Counted from the first letter of the stretch, positions 1 to 9,994 are shown. The stretch: DNA of 64,000 nucleotides from Candidatus Cloacimonadota bacterium (GCA_030613025.1 JAUWMT010000005.1:20584-84583), one strand, 5' to 3'. Numbers and translations are program-made. The notes: a model not told the origin generated them from the letters alone.

Positions 1-2
1 TC

Positions 3-2975
3 ACTGCCGAGATCAGCAATATCTACAAAAAAAACGGAAAAGTTCGCAAGGTTCATAATGTGCTTTTTGCACCTGATTTCGAAACTGTTGAGAAGATTCA
101 AAACAAGCTCTCGCAAATAGGAAATATCACTTCAGACGGCAGACCGATCCTCGGTTTGGATTCACGCGATCTATTCGAAATAGTGCTTGAAAGCTCAAAT
201 GATGCTTTCCTTGTTCCTGCACATATCTGGACGCCGTGGTTTTCTGCACTTGGTTCAAAATCCGGTTTTGATACTATCGAAGAATGCTATGACGATCTTT
301 CTGAACACATTTTCGCAGTTGAAACAGGGCTTTCCTCCGACCCTCCGATGAATTGGGTCTGTTCATTCCTGGATAAATATACACTCATTTCAAACTCTGA
401 TGCACACTCACCATCGAAGCTTGGTAGAGAAGCAAATTTTTTTGATACAGAGCTCAGTTACCATACAATTCGTGATGCAATGAAATCCGGTAATGATAAG
501 CAATTTTTAGGAACTATAGAATTCTTTCCCCAGGAAGGGAAATATCATTTTGACGGTCACAGGAAGTGCGGAATTTGCTGGGATCCGCTCCAAACGATCA
601 AGCATAAAGGCATCTGCCCTGTGTGCGGGAAAAAGGTCACTGTCGGCGTGATCAACCGCGTTGCCCAGCTTGCAGACAGAGCCGATCCAAAAGCGAGACC
701 GCACAGGCATAATTTTCATTCTCTTATCACATTGGATGAAATTCTCTCAGAAATTCTGGGTGTAGGCAAAAATTCTAAAAAAGTTGCCCAAGCTTATGAA
801 GCATTGCTGCAGAAATTTACATCCGAGTTTGATATTCTCTTACATACTCCACTTGATGACCTGCAAATAAAAACCAATGAGATCCTTACCGAAGCCATCA
901 GAAGAATGCGTAACGGACAGGTGCATATCGAAGAGGGATTTGATGGCGAATATGGAAGAATAAGAGTTTTCACAAAGGACGAAATAAAGGATCTGCAAAA
1001 CCAGGAAGCTCTTTTTTCAGATTTTACTGAAGAGATTAAAGCGCCTCCTACAAAACCACTCATCAACTTTGATATCGCATCATTTCAGAAACTTTATACA
1101 AAAGAGGAAGAGCCCAAACTTTTTATCGAAAAAGTTGAAAAAAAAGTAATAGAACAAACTCCCTCTGACTTTCTTGAGGAACTCAACGAAGATCAAAAGC
1201 TTGCAGTACAGCACTATCCGGGACCGCTGCTCATTTTGGCTGGACCGGGAACAGGCAAAACAAGAACACTTACTGCACGCATTGCTTATCTCATCAAACA
1301 GCGCGGTATCAAACCGACAAATATTCTTGCGGTGACCTTTACCAATAAAGCTGCTGAGGAGATGAAAGATCGGCTCGATAAAATATTGGACACCACCTCA
1401 AAAGAGGAACTACATATCTCTACTTTTCACTCTTATGGATACTCGATACTCAAAGAGCATGCATCATATTTCAATCGGGATTCGCAATTCAGCATTCTTG
1501 ATGAAACAGAAAAGCATCGTTTTCTGATCGAAAAAGTGGGATGTGATAAGAAAAAAGTAAAAACCCTTTCTGAGGAAATATCGCATATCAAGCAGCAGGC
1601 AATATCACGATCAAAGATCAGAAAAAAAGCAACTAAGGAACTCTTTGCAAAATACGAAAAAGCTCTGCGGCAATTCAATCTTTTTGATATAGAAGACCTG
1701 ATCTATAAACCGATCATATTTTTAAAGAGCGAGCAGAAAATCCAGAAAAAATATCAGAAAAAAATACAGTTTATTCTCATCGATGAATTTCAGGACATCA
1801 ATGCAGCGCAGTACCAGCTCATCAAACTTATTAAGCCGGAAAAGCAGGCAAATATCACTGCGATAGGTGACCCGAACCAGGCAATTTACGGCTTTCGCGG
1901 AGCCGATGTCGGTTTTATTAAGAAATTCCAGAAAGACTATTCTCAGACTACTATCATTTCCTTGAAGCATAGTTACCGCTGCACCAATACAATTTTGAGA
2001 GCTTCCCACCAGGTTATTGAGGAGCAGGAAATACTCTCCGGTTTGCAGGAAGGTGTGAAGATCAATATTTCCTCTCATGCCACAGATAAAAGCGAAGCAG
2101 AATTTATAGCTCGTGAGATCGAGAAACTCATCGGCGGTGTACGATTTTTCTCGATGGACAGTTCTATCACCGATGGAAGCGAGGGCTCGAAAGTAGCAAG
2201 TCTTTCCGAAGTTGCAATCCTTTGTCGGCTGAAGGCACAAATGCCTGTGCTGGAAAAGGCGCTCAATGACCATTCGATCCCCTATCAGAAAGTAACAGAA
2301 AATTCATTTTTCTTTGAAGAGCCCGTAAAATCAGTGCTCGATGTGCTGCGTCTTGCACTCAACCCGAGAAATATGTTTCTCATAGATGAACTTATCAAAC
2401 GGAATATTTTGACCATCCCCGACCTGAACGAGCTTAAAACCTGTCTCATAGAAAAGAACGTGCAGCAAGCACTTGAAATGATAGTTCAAAAATTTTTCAA
2501 AGGAAAGATATCCCAGCTCGATGAATCTATGAAGAAATTGATGAATTGTGCCGAGAACTTTGATGATGATTTTGATGCATTTCTGAAGTTCGCAATTCTT
2601 GGTGCCGGCATTGACACAAACGACTTCACTTTGGAACGGGTGAATCTGCTCACACTCCATTCTGCAAAAGGTCTGGAATTTGACTGTGTATTCATCGCAG
2701 GTTGTGAAGAGGGCATACTTCCCTACTCATTGTTCGAAGATAAAAAATGCGACATCGATGAAGAGCGCAGATTATTCTATGTTGGTATGACCCGTGCAAG
2801 GAACCTGCTGTATCTGACAGGTTCACAAAGTCGCTTCATTTATGGAAAAACTTGTAATTTTCCCCAATCTTCTTACATTAAAGCGATCGAGCAGGAACTT
2901 CTTGAGGAGAAAAAAATAGAATATAAGAAAAAGAAGAAACCTTCACACCCACAATCACAGCAAGAGCTATTCTAA
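3..2975 (+). CDS. EndoQ-like PHP-domain nuclease fused to UvrD/PcrA-type helicase (5' truncated by window edge)
   Basis: Frame stays open upstream of the listed GTG at 60 to the window edge (..AEISNIYKKNGKVRKVHNVLFAPDFE). EndoQ/TIGR00375-like motifs (GRPILGLDSRDLFEIVLE, PAHIWTPWFSALGSKSGFD, SNSDAHSPSKLGREAN, Cys4 CGICWDP..CPVCGKK), then helicase motifs LNEDQKLAVQHYPGPLLILAGPGTGKTRTL, DEFQDINAAQYQL, GDPNQAIYGFRGAD, VNLLTLHSAKGLEF, EERRLFYVGMTRA. Confidence 0.9.
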   Translation, partial: TAEISNIYKKNGKVRKVHNVLFAPDFETVEKIQNKLSQIGNITSDGRPILGLDSRDLFEIVLESSNDAFLVPAHIWTPWFSALGSKSGFDTIEECYDDLSEHIFAVETGLSSDPPMNWVCSFLDKYTLISNSDAHSPSKLGREANFFDTELSYHTIRDAMKSGNDKQFLGTIEFFPQEGKYHFDGHRKCGICWDPLQTIKHKGICPVCGKKVTVGVINRVAQLADRADPKARPHRHNFHSLITLDEILSEILGVGKNSKKVAQAYEALLQKFTSEFDILLHTPLDDLQIKTNEILTEAIRRMRNGQVHIEEGFDGEYGRIRVFTKDEIKDLQNQEALFSDFTEEIKAPPTKPLINFDIASFQKLYTKEEEPKLFIEKVEKKVIEQTPSDFLEELNEDQKLAVQHYPGPLLILAGPGTGKTRTLTARIAYLIKQRGIKPTNILAVTFTNKAAEEMKDRLDKILDTTSKEELHISTFHSYGYSILKEHASYFNRDSQFSILDETEKHRFLIEKVGCDKKKVKTLSEEISHIKQQAISRSKIRKKATKELFAKYEKALRQFNLFDIEDLIYKPIIFLKSEQKIQKKYQKKIQFILIDEFQDINAAQYQLIKLIKPEKQANITAIGDPNQAIYGFRGADVGFIKKFQKDYSQTTIISLKHSYRCTNTILRASHQVIEEQEILSGLQEGVKINISSHATDKSEAEFIAREIEKLIGGVRFFSMDSSITDGSEGSKVASLSEVAILCRLKAQMPVLEKALNDHSIPYQKVTENSFFFEEPVKSVLDVLRLALNPRNMFLIDELIKRNILTIPDLNELKTCLIEKNVQQALEMIVQKFFKGKISQLDESMKKLMNCAENFDDDFDAFLKFAILGAGIDTNDFTLERVNLLTLHSAKGLEFDCVFIAGCEEGILPYSLFEDKKCDIDEERRLFYVGMTRARNLLYLTGSQSRFIYGKTCNFPQSSYIKAIEQELLEEKKIEYKKKKKPSHPQSQQELF

Positions 2976-2976
2976 T

Positions 2977-3201
2977 ATGGCAGATTCATCACGCATTATT
3001 ATCATAAAATGCGATAAATGCAAAAGCAAAATTTTCAAATATGAAAAAGTGGGAAGAGGACATATTTTACGCTGCTACAAGAAAAATATTTTGGAAGATC
3101 ATGCAGTATATGAGAACAAAAAAGTACTATGCTCATGCGGAAACAAAATAGGAGTTGACAAAGGAAAGTTCATTATGATGAATGTTGTTCATAATGTATG
3201 A
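2977..3201 (+). CDS. small zinc-ribbon protein
   Basis: 74 aa with CDKC..C..CSCG cysteine pairs; starts directly after the helicase stop. Confidence 0.6.
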   Translation: MADSSRIIIIKCDKCKSKIFKYEKVGRGHILRCYKKNILEDHAVYENKKVLCSCGNKIGVDKGKFIMMNVVHNV

Positions 3202-3218
3202 ATGAGAAGGAACAAACA

Positions 3219-5742
3219 ATGATAAAAACATGTATTATCATAACAATTCTACTCACTGTATTTCTTCCGGAAATCTTTGCAGACGACAACTACGTCACTT
3301 ACACGGAGACCTTCCCGTGGATAGGACCAGAGGGAGGAGATCCTGAATTTGTCTTTGCAGAATTCATTGAAAACCAAAGCTTGTGTTACGTTTCCCAGAA
3401 ATTTACATCAGGATTAAAAGAATTTTATGAACCGATTATATATTTCTATTCTGGAGAATATCAATTCAATTGTGAGAGAATTTACAATAACGAAGAATAC
3501 AAAATAAAATTATTCAAAAATAGACTAAGTAAAAAAGAAAAACCACGACCATACATCCCAAATCCAAATCCTCAAACAATCATCGTCGACATAAATGGCA
3601 CAGGAAATTATACAACCATACAGGAAGGTATCGATAATGCATCAGATGGAGATATTGTTCTTGTTTATCCCGGAACTTATTATGAGAACATAGATTATAT
3701 CGGGAAGAACATCACTGTTGCAAGTAAGTATTACACGACAGGAGATGAAGCATACATTGACAGCACAATAATAGATGGTAATAATAATGGAAGCTGTGTT
3801 ATCAATAAAGATGGAGGTATAGAAGCAGGTATACAAGGTTTTACAATCCAATACGGAAGTGGATATGATGCTTATTATAAATATGGTGGTGGGATATTTA
3901 TAGGTTATGGTGATGATATTATAAATACGTTTAACATTTTAAATTGTAAGATTGAAAATAATTATGCAGATATAGGAGGGGGAATATATGTTAACGATTG
4001 TTTGGAACTACATTTGATGGGGACAAGAATTATTAACAATTATGCAAGAACTTCTGGAGGGGGTATATCAAAAGGAAGTGATGATGTAGATATAAATTTT
4101 TCAGAACAAGACCGCTGTGATATTTATATGAACTACTCTCCAATGGGGAGTGATATATATAACCATGGGGGAGATATGACAGTTTTTGTTGATACATTTA
4201 CCGTGCAGGAACCTGATAAATTTTACGTGTATTCACGTAATGACAGCGTCACAATGAATATACTTAATTACAAGATAGAGCCAATCAACCAGGATGTTTA
4301 TGTGTCACCTGACGGAAATAACAACAATAGCGGACTAAGCTTGAATGAAGCATATCAGAATATCTATCATGCTTTGATTATGGTAAAATCAGACAGCACA
4401 CATCCAAATACGATCCATGTTGATGAAGGATTTTACTCACCATCTTACTACAGGTGAGTTCTTTGCTCTCGGTGGGAAAGAGCACATCTCCATCATTGGA
4501 GCAGGAAAAGAGCTGACGATTCTCGATGCAGAGCAGACAGGTAGATTATATACAATAAAAAATATATCTGAATTTAGGTTAGAAAATATGACTCTTCAGC
4601 ATGGATATGATACTACAGTCGGCGGAATCGGTATTAGTAATAATTCCAATCCTATTTTGAGAAACATTAATCTAATAGATAATAATATTTCCGGTGATTT
4701 AATTACAACACATCTATATTGTGCTGAATATTGCAATCCAGTTTACGAAAATGTAACAATAAGTACTTCTTATCAACAAGTAAATGAAAAAGCAATTACT
4801 TCTGAGTGGTATTCAAATCCAATATTTATTAATTGTTCGGTCGTAGGCAACAAAACAAATCCACAAACAGGACATATAGGAGCGATTGATATTGGTACCT
4901 ATGCGAATCCTGTATTTTTAAACACTTTAATAGCCGATAATTATGGTGACATATGTAGTGGAATATCTAGCATATATAGTGGTGACGAGATATATGCAAT
5001 TAACTGTACAATTGTTGATAACGATAACTGTTCTGAGGGCACAATACGATTAGTATATAATAGCCATATTACACTTATCAACACAATACTCAGGAATGAA
5101 CCTGCAACAGAGATATGGTTCCACCCACAACATGAGCCAAATTCTGCAACAATAGAGTACTGCAATATCGAGGGTGGGATAGATGCAATAAATACAAATA
5201 ATAACGGCACTGTTTACTGGGGAGAAGGTAATATAGACGAAGCCCCGTTATTTGTCGGTGGAGATCCTTACAGTTATAAGTTAACAAAATATTCTCCCTG
5301 CGTAGATAAGGGAACTCCGGATACAACCGGCTTGAATCTACCAGCAACGGACTTAGCGGGCAATCCGAGAATATTTAACGGGAGAATTGACATCGGAGCG
5401 TATGAATGCCAGGACACAATTGGAGTGGATATTCCTGATACAACTTTTATCAATAATCTGTATCTTTTTCAGAATACACCTAATCCTTTTTCTAATGAGA
5501 CAGAAATACTTTTCATAACTGCAGACTACGAACGGGTTGAGGATTATTCACTTTCTATTTACAACACAAAAGGGCAATTGGTAAGAAGTTTCGATGGAAC
5601 AACTCATGAATTCTGGGTGAAAACAAAGATAGTCTGGGATGGCACAGATGAACAGGGCAAGCAGGTCGCACCAGGCACCTATCTCTACAAATTGGAGTAT
5701 AACGGGAATGCAATTGTTAGAAAGATGGTTCTGCTTCGCTGA
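3219..5742 (+). pseudogene. secreted right-handed beta-helix (DUF1565/PbH1-like) surface protein with FlgD-like C-terminal sorting domain; interrupted by a 1-nt frameshift
   Basis: ORFs 3198..4457 and 4417..5742 join at about 4446: TCT-T-ACT ACA GGT gives ..FYSPS/TTGEFFALGG. Signal peptide MIKTCIIITILLTVFLPEIFA. Parallel beta-helix repeats. C-terminus LYLFQNTPNPFSNETEI..VWDGTDEQGKQVAPGTYLYKLEYNG. Confidence 0.75.
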
Positions 5743-5750
5743 CGCTTCGC

Positions 5751-5784
5751 AATGAAAAATGTAAAATGAAAAATGAAAAATGAT
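5751..5784 (+). repeat. AAAATGTAAAATG-type low-complexity repeat immediately after a gene end
   Basis: ATGAAAAATGTAAAATGAAAAATGAAAAATG. Confidence 0.6.
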
Positions 5785-5864
5785 CCGTCTTCATTGCATG
5801 ACAGCGTGATAAATCCGGCTTCGTTGCACTGCGTGGTTTCAAGTCGTGAGAGAATTAGGAAAAT

Positions 5865-5897
5865 CTCCTCTAAAAAGAGGAGTCCGGCTTTAGCCGG
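5865..5897. repeat. double hairpin intergenic element
   Basis: CTCCTCT-aaaa-AGAGGAG followed by CCGGCT-tt-AGCCGG. Confidence 0.55.
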
Positions 5898-6221
5898 GAG
5901 GTGTGTTAAAATAAGTAACTCCTGTTTCACCACAAACCGACGGATATGGTGTGACAAAAGAGCGTGGGGTGAGAAGGGAATAATAATAATCATCCTCGGT
6001 TTTCATTGTATATTCTGAACACAGTGAAGAATCTATTTACTCAAGCTAAGAGAAATCTAATTGGAATGGAATCCCTTTAGAACGATAGACTCTTCACAAG
6101 CTCAGAGTGACAAATATTATTTTTTTTTTCGTATTTTTAGGTCAATTCCGCTTCTATCAAAATCAGCACTCAGCAGCACGCGGATAAGGCGTGTAATATA
6201 ACAATTAATATTCTACCACCC

Positions 6222-6287
6222 TTAGGAAATGAGATAGGAGTTGACAAAGGAAAGTTCATTAAGATGAATGTAGTACATAATGTATGA
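6222..6287 (+). pseudogene. diverged copy of the 3' end of the zinc-ribbon gene 2977..3201
   Basis: Encodes LGNEIGVDKGKFIKMNVVHNV* versus CGNKIGVDKGKFIMMNVVHNV* at 3136..3201; the 54-nt core has 3 mismatches, two of them synonymous GTT/GTA. Confidence 0.8.
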
Positions 6288-6307
6288 AACTATAATGAAA
6301 GGTTTGT

Positions 6308-6979
6308 ATGGGAAAAATAACTGAGAATGTGAAGCGTTTGCTTTACGAAGTGCCGGAAGGAATCGAGGTCGTTGCCGCAGTAAAGGCCAGAACCGCTGAT
6401 GAAATTCTTGAAGCGGTTGAAGCTGGAATATCCAAAATTGGTGAAAATTATGTGCAGGAAGCGCTTGCAGTTTATGAATCTATCGGTAAGAAAGCGCAGT
6501 GGCATTTCATCGGGCATTTGCAGAGCAACAAAGTCGTGCAGGTCGTGCCGATCTTTGACATGATCGAAACTGTTGATTCTGCTAAACTCGCACGTAAGAT
6601 CGATAAATACTCTGAGCTTAATAATAAAATAATGTCCATACTTATTGAAGTAAACAGTGGACGCGAGCCGCAAAAGAACGGCGTGATGCCCGAGGATGTC
6701 GAGCTTATTATAAGAGAAATTTCACCACTTCCTCATGTAAAAATTATGGGACTTATGACCATGGGACCATTCACCGGTGATCCGGAAGATGCTCGTTCCT
6801 ATTTTGTGGAAACACGCAAAATTTTTAATCATATTAAAGATATGAACATTCCGGATGTTACGATGAAATACCTTTCCATGGGCATGAGCAATTCATATAA
6901 AGTTGCAATAGAAGAAGGTGCGAACATCATTCGAGTAGGTACCAAACTATTTGGTGAGAGGGCTTGTAAATATGAGTAA
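6308..6979 (+). CDS. yggS: YggS/PROSC-family PLP homeostasis protein
   Basis: VAAVKARTADEILEAVEAGISKIGENYVQEA, WHFIGHLQSNKVVQV, SMGMSNSYKVAIEEGANIIRVGTKLFGER. Confidence 0.92.
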   Translation: MGKITENVKRLLYEVPEGIEVVAAVKARTADEILEAVEAGISKIGENYVQEALAVYESIGKKAQWHFIGHLQSNKVVQVVPIFDMIETVDSAKLARKIDKYSELNNKIMSILIEVNSGREPQKNGVMPEDVELIIREISPLPHVKIMGLMTMGPFTGDPEDARSYFVETRKIFNHIKDMNIPDVTMKYLSMGMSNSYKVAIEEGANIIRVGTKLFGERACKYE

Positions 6980-7442
6980 AAAGAATAACGATATACGTAC
7001 TCTGAAAAAAGGTAAAGGAATCGGGCAGATCATGAGTTATGAAGAAGGTATAGAACTCGAACTGCCAATGTATAAATCGGAGATCAAAGCCGGGTTTCCC
7101 TCTCCTGCAAGTGATTATATCGAATCCACACTCGACCTTAATAAATTTCTTATCAAACATCCTGCAGCCACTTTTTTTGTGCGCGTGGAAGGTGATTCCA
7201 TGATCGATGCCGGGATACATTCGGGAGATATTCTCATTGTTGATAGAACAGTTCAAGCCGAGAAGCAGAAGATAGTTATCGCAGCAATTAATGGTGAATT
7301 AACCGTAAAAAGAATATGGTATGATGGAGACAGACTATTTTTACAATCCGGAAATATTAATTTTTCACCAATCGAGATCACACACGATATGGATTTCCAC
7401 ATCTGGGGCGTTGTCACCTATGTAATTCACAAACCTGTATAA
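6972..7442 (+). CDS. umuD: UmuD/LexA-like S24 peptidase (SOS mutagenesis)
   Basis: GFPSPASDYIESTLDLNKFLIKHPAATFFVRVEGDSMIDAGIHSGDILIVDR with the S24 Ser region; start overlaps the yggS 3' end by 8 nt. Confidence 0.9.
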   Translation: MSKKNNDIRTLKKGKGIGQIMSYEEGIELELPMYKSEIKAGFPSPASDYIESTLDLNKFLIKHPAATFFVRVEGDSMIDAGIHSGDILIVDRTVQAEKQKIVIAAINGELTVKRIWYDGDRLFLQSGNINFSPIEITHDMDFHIWGVVTYVIHKPV

Positions 7443-7451
7443 ATAAGAATA

Positions 7452-7706
7452 GAACGCAGATTTTCGCTGATGATGCTGATAAACACTGATTAAGAATAAG
7501 AAAAAATGAAGAAAAATAAAATATATCCATCTGTGTTAATCCGTGAAAATCCGTGTGCTATTACATTGAAGAATGGCACACAGATTTACACTGATGAAAC
7601 TGATTCGCGCAGATTAAGAAAAGAATAAAATGAAAAAGAAATTAAATACAAAATATTTAACAGCGAAAATCCGTCTAATCCGTGTTCATCAGTGTCCTAT
7701 TCTTAC
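7452..7706. repeat. two tandem inverted-repeat units of the ATCCGTG/CACGGAT intergenic family
   Basis: Units acgcagattttcgctgat..aacactgatt / atccatctgtgttaatccgtgaaaatccgtg, then cacagatttacactgatgaaactgattcgcgcagatt / gcgaaaatccgtctaatccgtgttcatcagtgt. Confidence 0.65.
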
Positions 7707-9002
7707 ATGAAAAATATCGTTGCCCTTGTTGATTGCAATAACTTCTATGCTTCCTGCGAGCGTTTATTCAGACCCGATCTTGAAGGCAAACCTATTATTG
7801 TACTTTCAAATAATGACGGTTGTGTAGTAGCCCGTTCAAACGAAGCAAAAGCTTTGGGCATGCCTTTTGGCAAACTGGTTTTCGAAGCAGAATATCTTAT
7901 TAAGAAGCATAATATCTATGTATTCTCTTCAAACTATTCTCTTTATGGCGACATGTCACATCGTGTGATGCAAACCTTGGAGCAATTCAGTCCTGACCTG
8001 GAAATCTATTCAATCGATGAAGCGTTTCTCGGGTTGACCGGTTTTGCTGATCGAGACCTGACTGAATATGGTTGGAAGATCAAAAACACAGTTACGAACT
8101 GGACAGGGATACCGGTTTCAATAGGTATCGCAGAGACAAAAACCCTGGCAAAGATCGCAAACCGTTTTGCAAAAAAATCAAATAAGTATAATGGAGTGCT
8201 CGACATCACATCCTTCAGCGAGCATGAGATCGATGAATTTCTAAAAAAGGTAGATGTGTCAGACATTTGGGGTGTGGGTTGGCAATATGAAAAGCTCCTT
8301 AAACGCAATAATTTCCACACTGCTTATGATCTGAAATATGCACCTGATAAATGGGTGAAGAAAAACATGACTGTTATGGGACTTACTACTGTTTTTGAGC
8401 TTCGGGGCACTCCATCAATAAATCTTGAAGAGGTTATTCCACACAAAAAAGAGATAGTGAGTTCACGCTCCTTTGGAAGACCTGTTGAAACTCTTGAAGA
8501 GATGGAAGAAGCTGTGGCGACATATATAACAATTGCTACCGAAAAACTCCGAAAACAGAAATGCCTTGCTTCTTTCGTTCAGGTTTTTGTGGCGACAAAT
8601 CGCTTCAAACCAAGGGAACCTCAATATTCTAATGCATACATGTATGAACTGCCTGAAGCTACAGATTGTACTGCGGAATTCATTTCCCGCGCTCATGAAA
8701 ATCTAAAAAAAATATTCAGGGAAGGATACCGCTACAAAAAGGCCGGTGTAATGCTTAGCGGAATTGTTGAGCAGGATAAGTATCAGCTCAATCTCTTTAC
8801 AGAATCCTATTTCCACAGCAGAAATCGAAAATTTACTCAGATCATAGACAACATAAATATGAAATGGGGAAGCAACACGCTGCACTATGCAGCTACTGGA
8901 ATTAAAAAACCATGGATGATGAAGCGTATGCACAAATCCCCTCATTTCACCACGCAATGGGACCAGATCCTCGTGGTAAAAACAGATGACAAAAAGGAGT
9001 AA
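7707..9002 (+). CDS. umuC: Y-family DNA polymerase V catalytic subunit UmuC
   Basis: MKNIVALVDCNNFYASCERLFRPDLEGKPIIVLSNNDGCVVARSNEAKALG, YSIDEAFLGL, GIPVSIGIAETKTLAKIANRFAKK; ORF-track GTG start at 7692 lies in the upstream repeat. Confidence 0.94.
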   Translation: MKNIVALVDCNNFYASCERLFRPDLEGKPIIVLSNNDGCVVARSNEAKALGMPFGKLVFEAEYLIKKHNIYVFSSNYSLYGDMSHRVMQTLEQFSPDLEIYSIDEAFLGLTGFADRDLTEYGWKIKNTVTNWTGIPVSIGIAETKTLAKIANRFAKKSNKYNGVLDITSFSEHEIDEFLKKVDVSDIWGVGWQYEKLLKRNNFHTAYDLKYAPDKWVKKNMTVMGLTTVFELRGTPSINLEEVIPHKKEIVSSRSFGRPVETLEEMEEAVATYITIATEKLRKQKCLASFVQVFVATNRFKPREPQYSNAYMYELPEATDCTAEFISRAHENLKKIFREGYRYKKAGVMLSGIVEQDKYQLNLFTESYFHSRNRKFTQIIDNINMKWGSNTLHYAATGIKKPWMMKRMHKSPHFTTQWDQILVVKTDDKKE

Positions 9003-9004
9003 TA

Positions 9005-9679
9005 ATGTGTGGAAGATTTGCTCGAATAAATACTGCAAAAGAGATAACGGAAATATTCAATCTCAATCAAATTGAGATCGAGCTCGGTCCAAGCTATAAT
9101 ATCGCTCCCACTCAGGACGTTGCGGTCATCATAGAAAATGGAAGCTCAGTACTCACTGCCATGCGATGGGGATTGATCCCTTTCTGGGCAAAAGATACTG
9201 CAATCGGCTCAAAACTCATCAATGCACGCGCAGAAACAGTCGATGAAAAACCAAGCTTTAAATACTCATTTCAGAAAAGAAGATGTCTCATAGTTGCAAA
9301 CGGATTTTATGAATGGCAGAAACGCGGATCAAACAAGTTCCCCTACTTCATCCATTTGAAGGATAATAAGCCCTTTTGCTTTGCAGGCATTTATGATAAC
9401 TGGAAATCTCAAGATGGCGAGAAGATTACTTCGTGCAGCATAATTACAACAGATGCTGCGAAGATCATAAAAAGCATTCATCCCCGTATGCCGGTTATTC
9501 TTTCTGAAGACAATTTCTCCTTTTGGTTCAAGAATAGTGACGCCAATACACTGAAGCAATTACTCATTCCCTATACAAAGAATGATCTCGATTATTATGA
9601 AGTCTCCACAGATGTAAATTCACCTGTAAATAATTATCCTGATTTAATAGAGCCATCCAATGATTTTCTTCATAATTAA
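9005..9679 (+). CDS. yedK: SRAP-domain protein (YedK/HMCES family)
   Basis: MCGRFA with catalytic Cys2, YNIAPTQ, MRWGLIPFWAKD, INARAETVDEKPSFK, RCLIVANGFYEWQ, HPRMPVIL. Confidence 0.93.
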   Translation: MCGRFARINTAKEITEIFNLNQIEIELGPSYNIAPTQDVAVIIENGSSVLTAMRWGLIPFWAKDTAIGSKLINARAETVDEKPSFKYSFQKRRCLIVANGFYEWQKRGSNKFPYFIHLKDNKPFCFAGIYDNWKSQDGEKITSCSIITTDAAKIIKSIHPRMPVILSEDNFSFWFKNSDANTLKQLLIPYTKNDLDYYEVSTDVNSPVNNYPDLIEPSNDFLHN

Positions 9680-9954
9680 TATTCCCTTTTCCTATTTTAA
9701 AAATTCAATTTACTTATTAGTTTGGGATTTTGGATTTAGAGTTAAGATTTTTTGTCATCAGGGAATGGTCCCTAACGACTCATAAAAAAATTACATTTAA
9801 TATTTCTCTTCGCTCCACTCTCTCCTACCTGCTGCGACGTAATCCCGCTGACTTGTCGGGGTTGGAAAGAAGACGAGTAGCGCCATCTTGCCAAGTCGTA
9901 TCCGCCAGCGGAGAAGACTGAAATGTAATGAAGGCGGATCACTTTTCACTTCTT

Positions 9955-9994
9955 CCATCCTGAGTCGTTCCCTTCGTGGCCGACTCGTGACTCG
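9955..9994. repeat. REP-like palindrome, copy 1 (right half only)
   Basis: catcctGAGTCGttcccttcgtggcCGACTCgtgactcg. Confidence 0.65.

Noticed and set aside
1722-2273. 183-aa minus-strand ORF within the helicase
   Set aside because: Shadow ORF opposite conserved helicase motifs.
5773-6018. 81-aa ORF in the repeat patchwork
   Set aside because: Built from intergenic repeats and hairpins; low protein plausibility.
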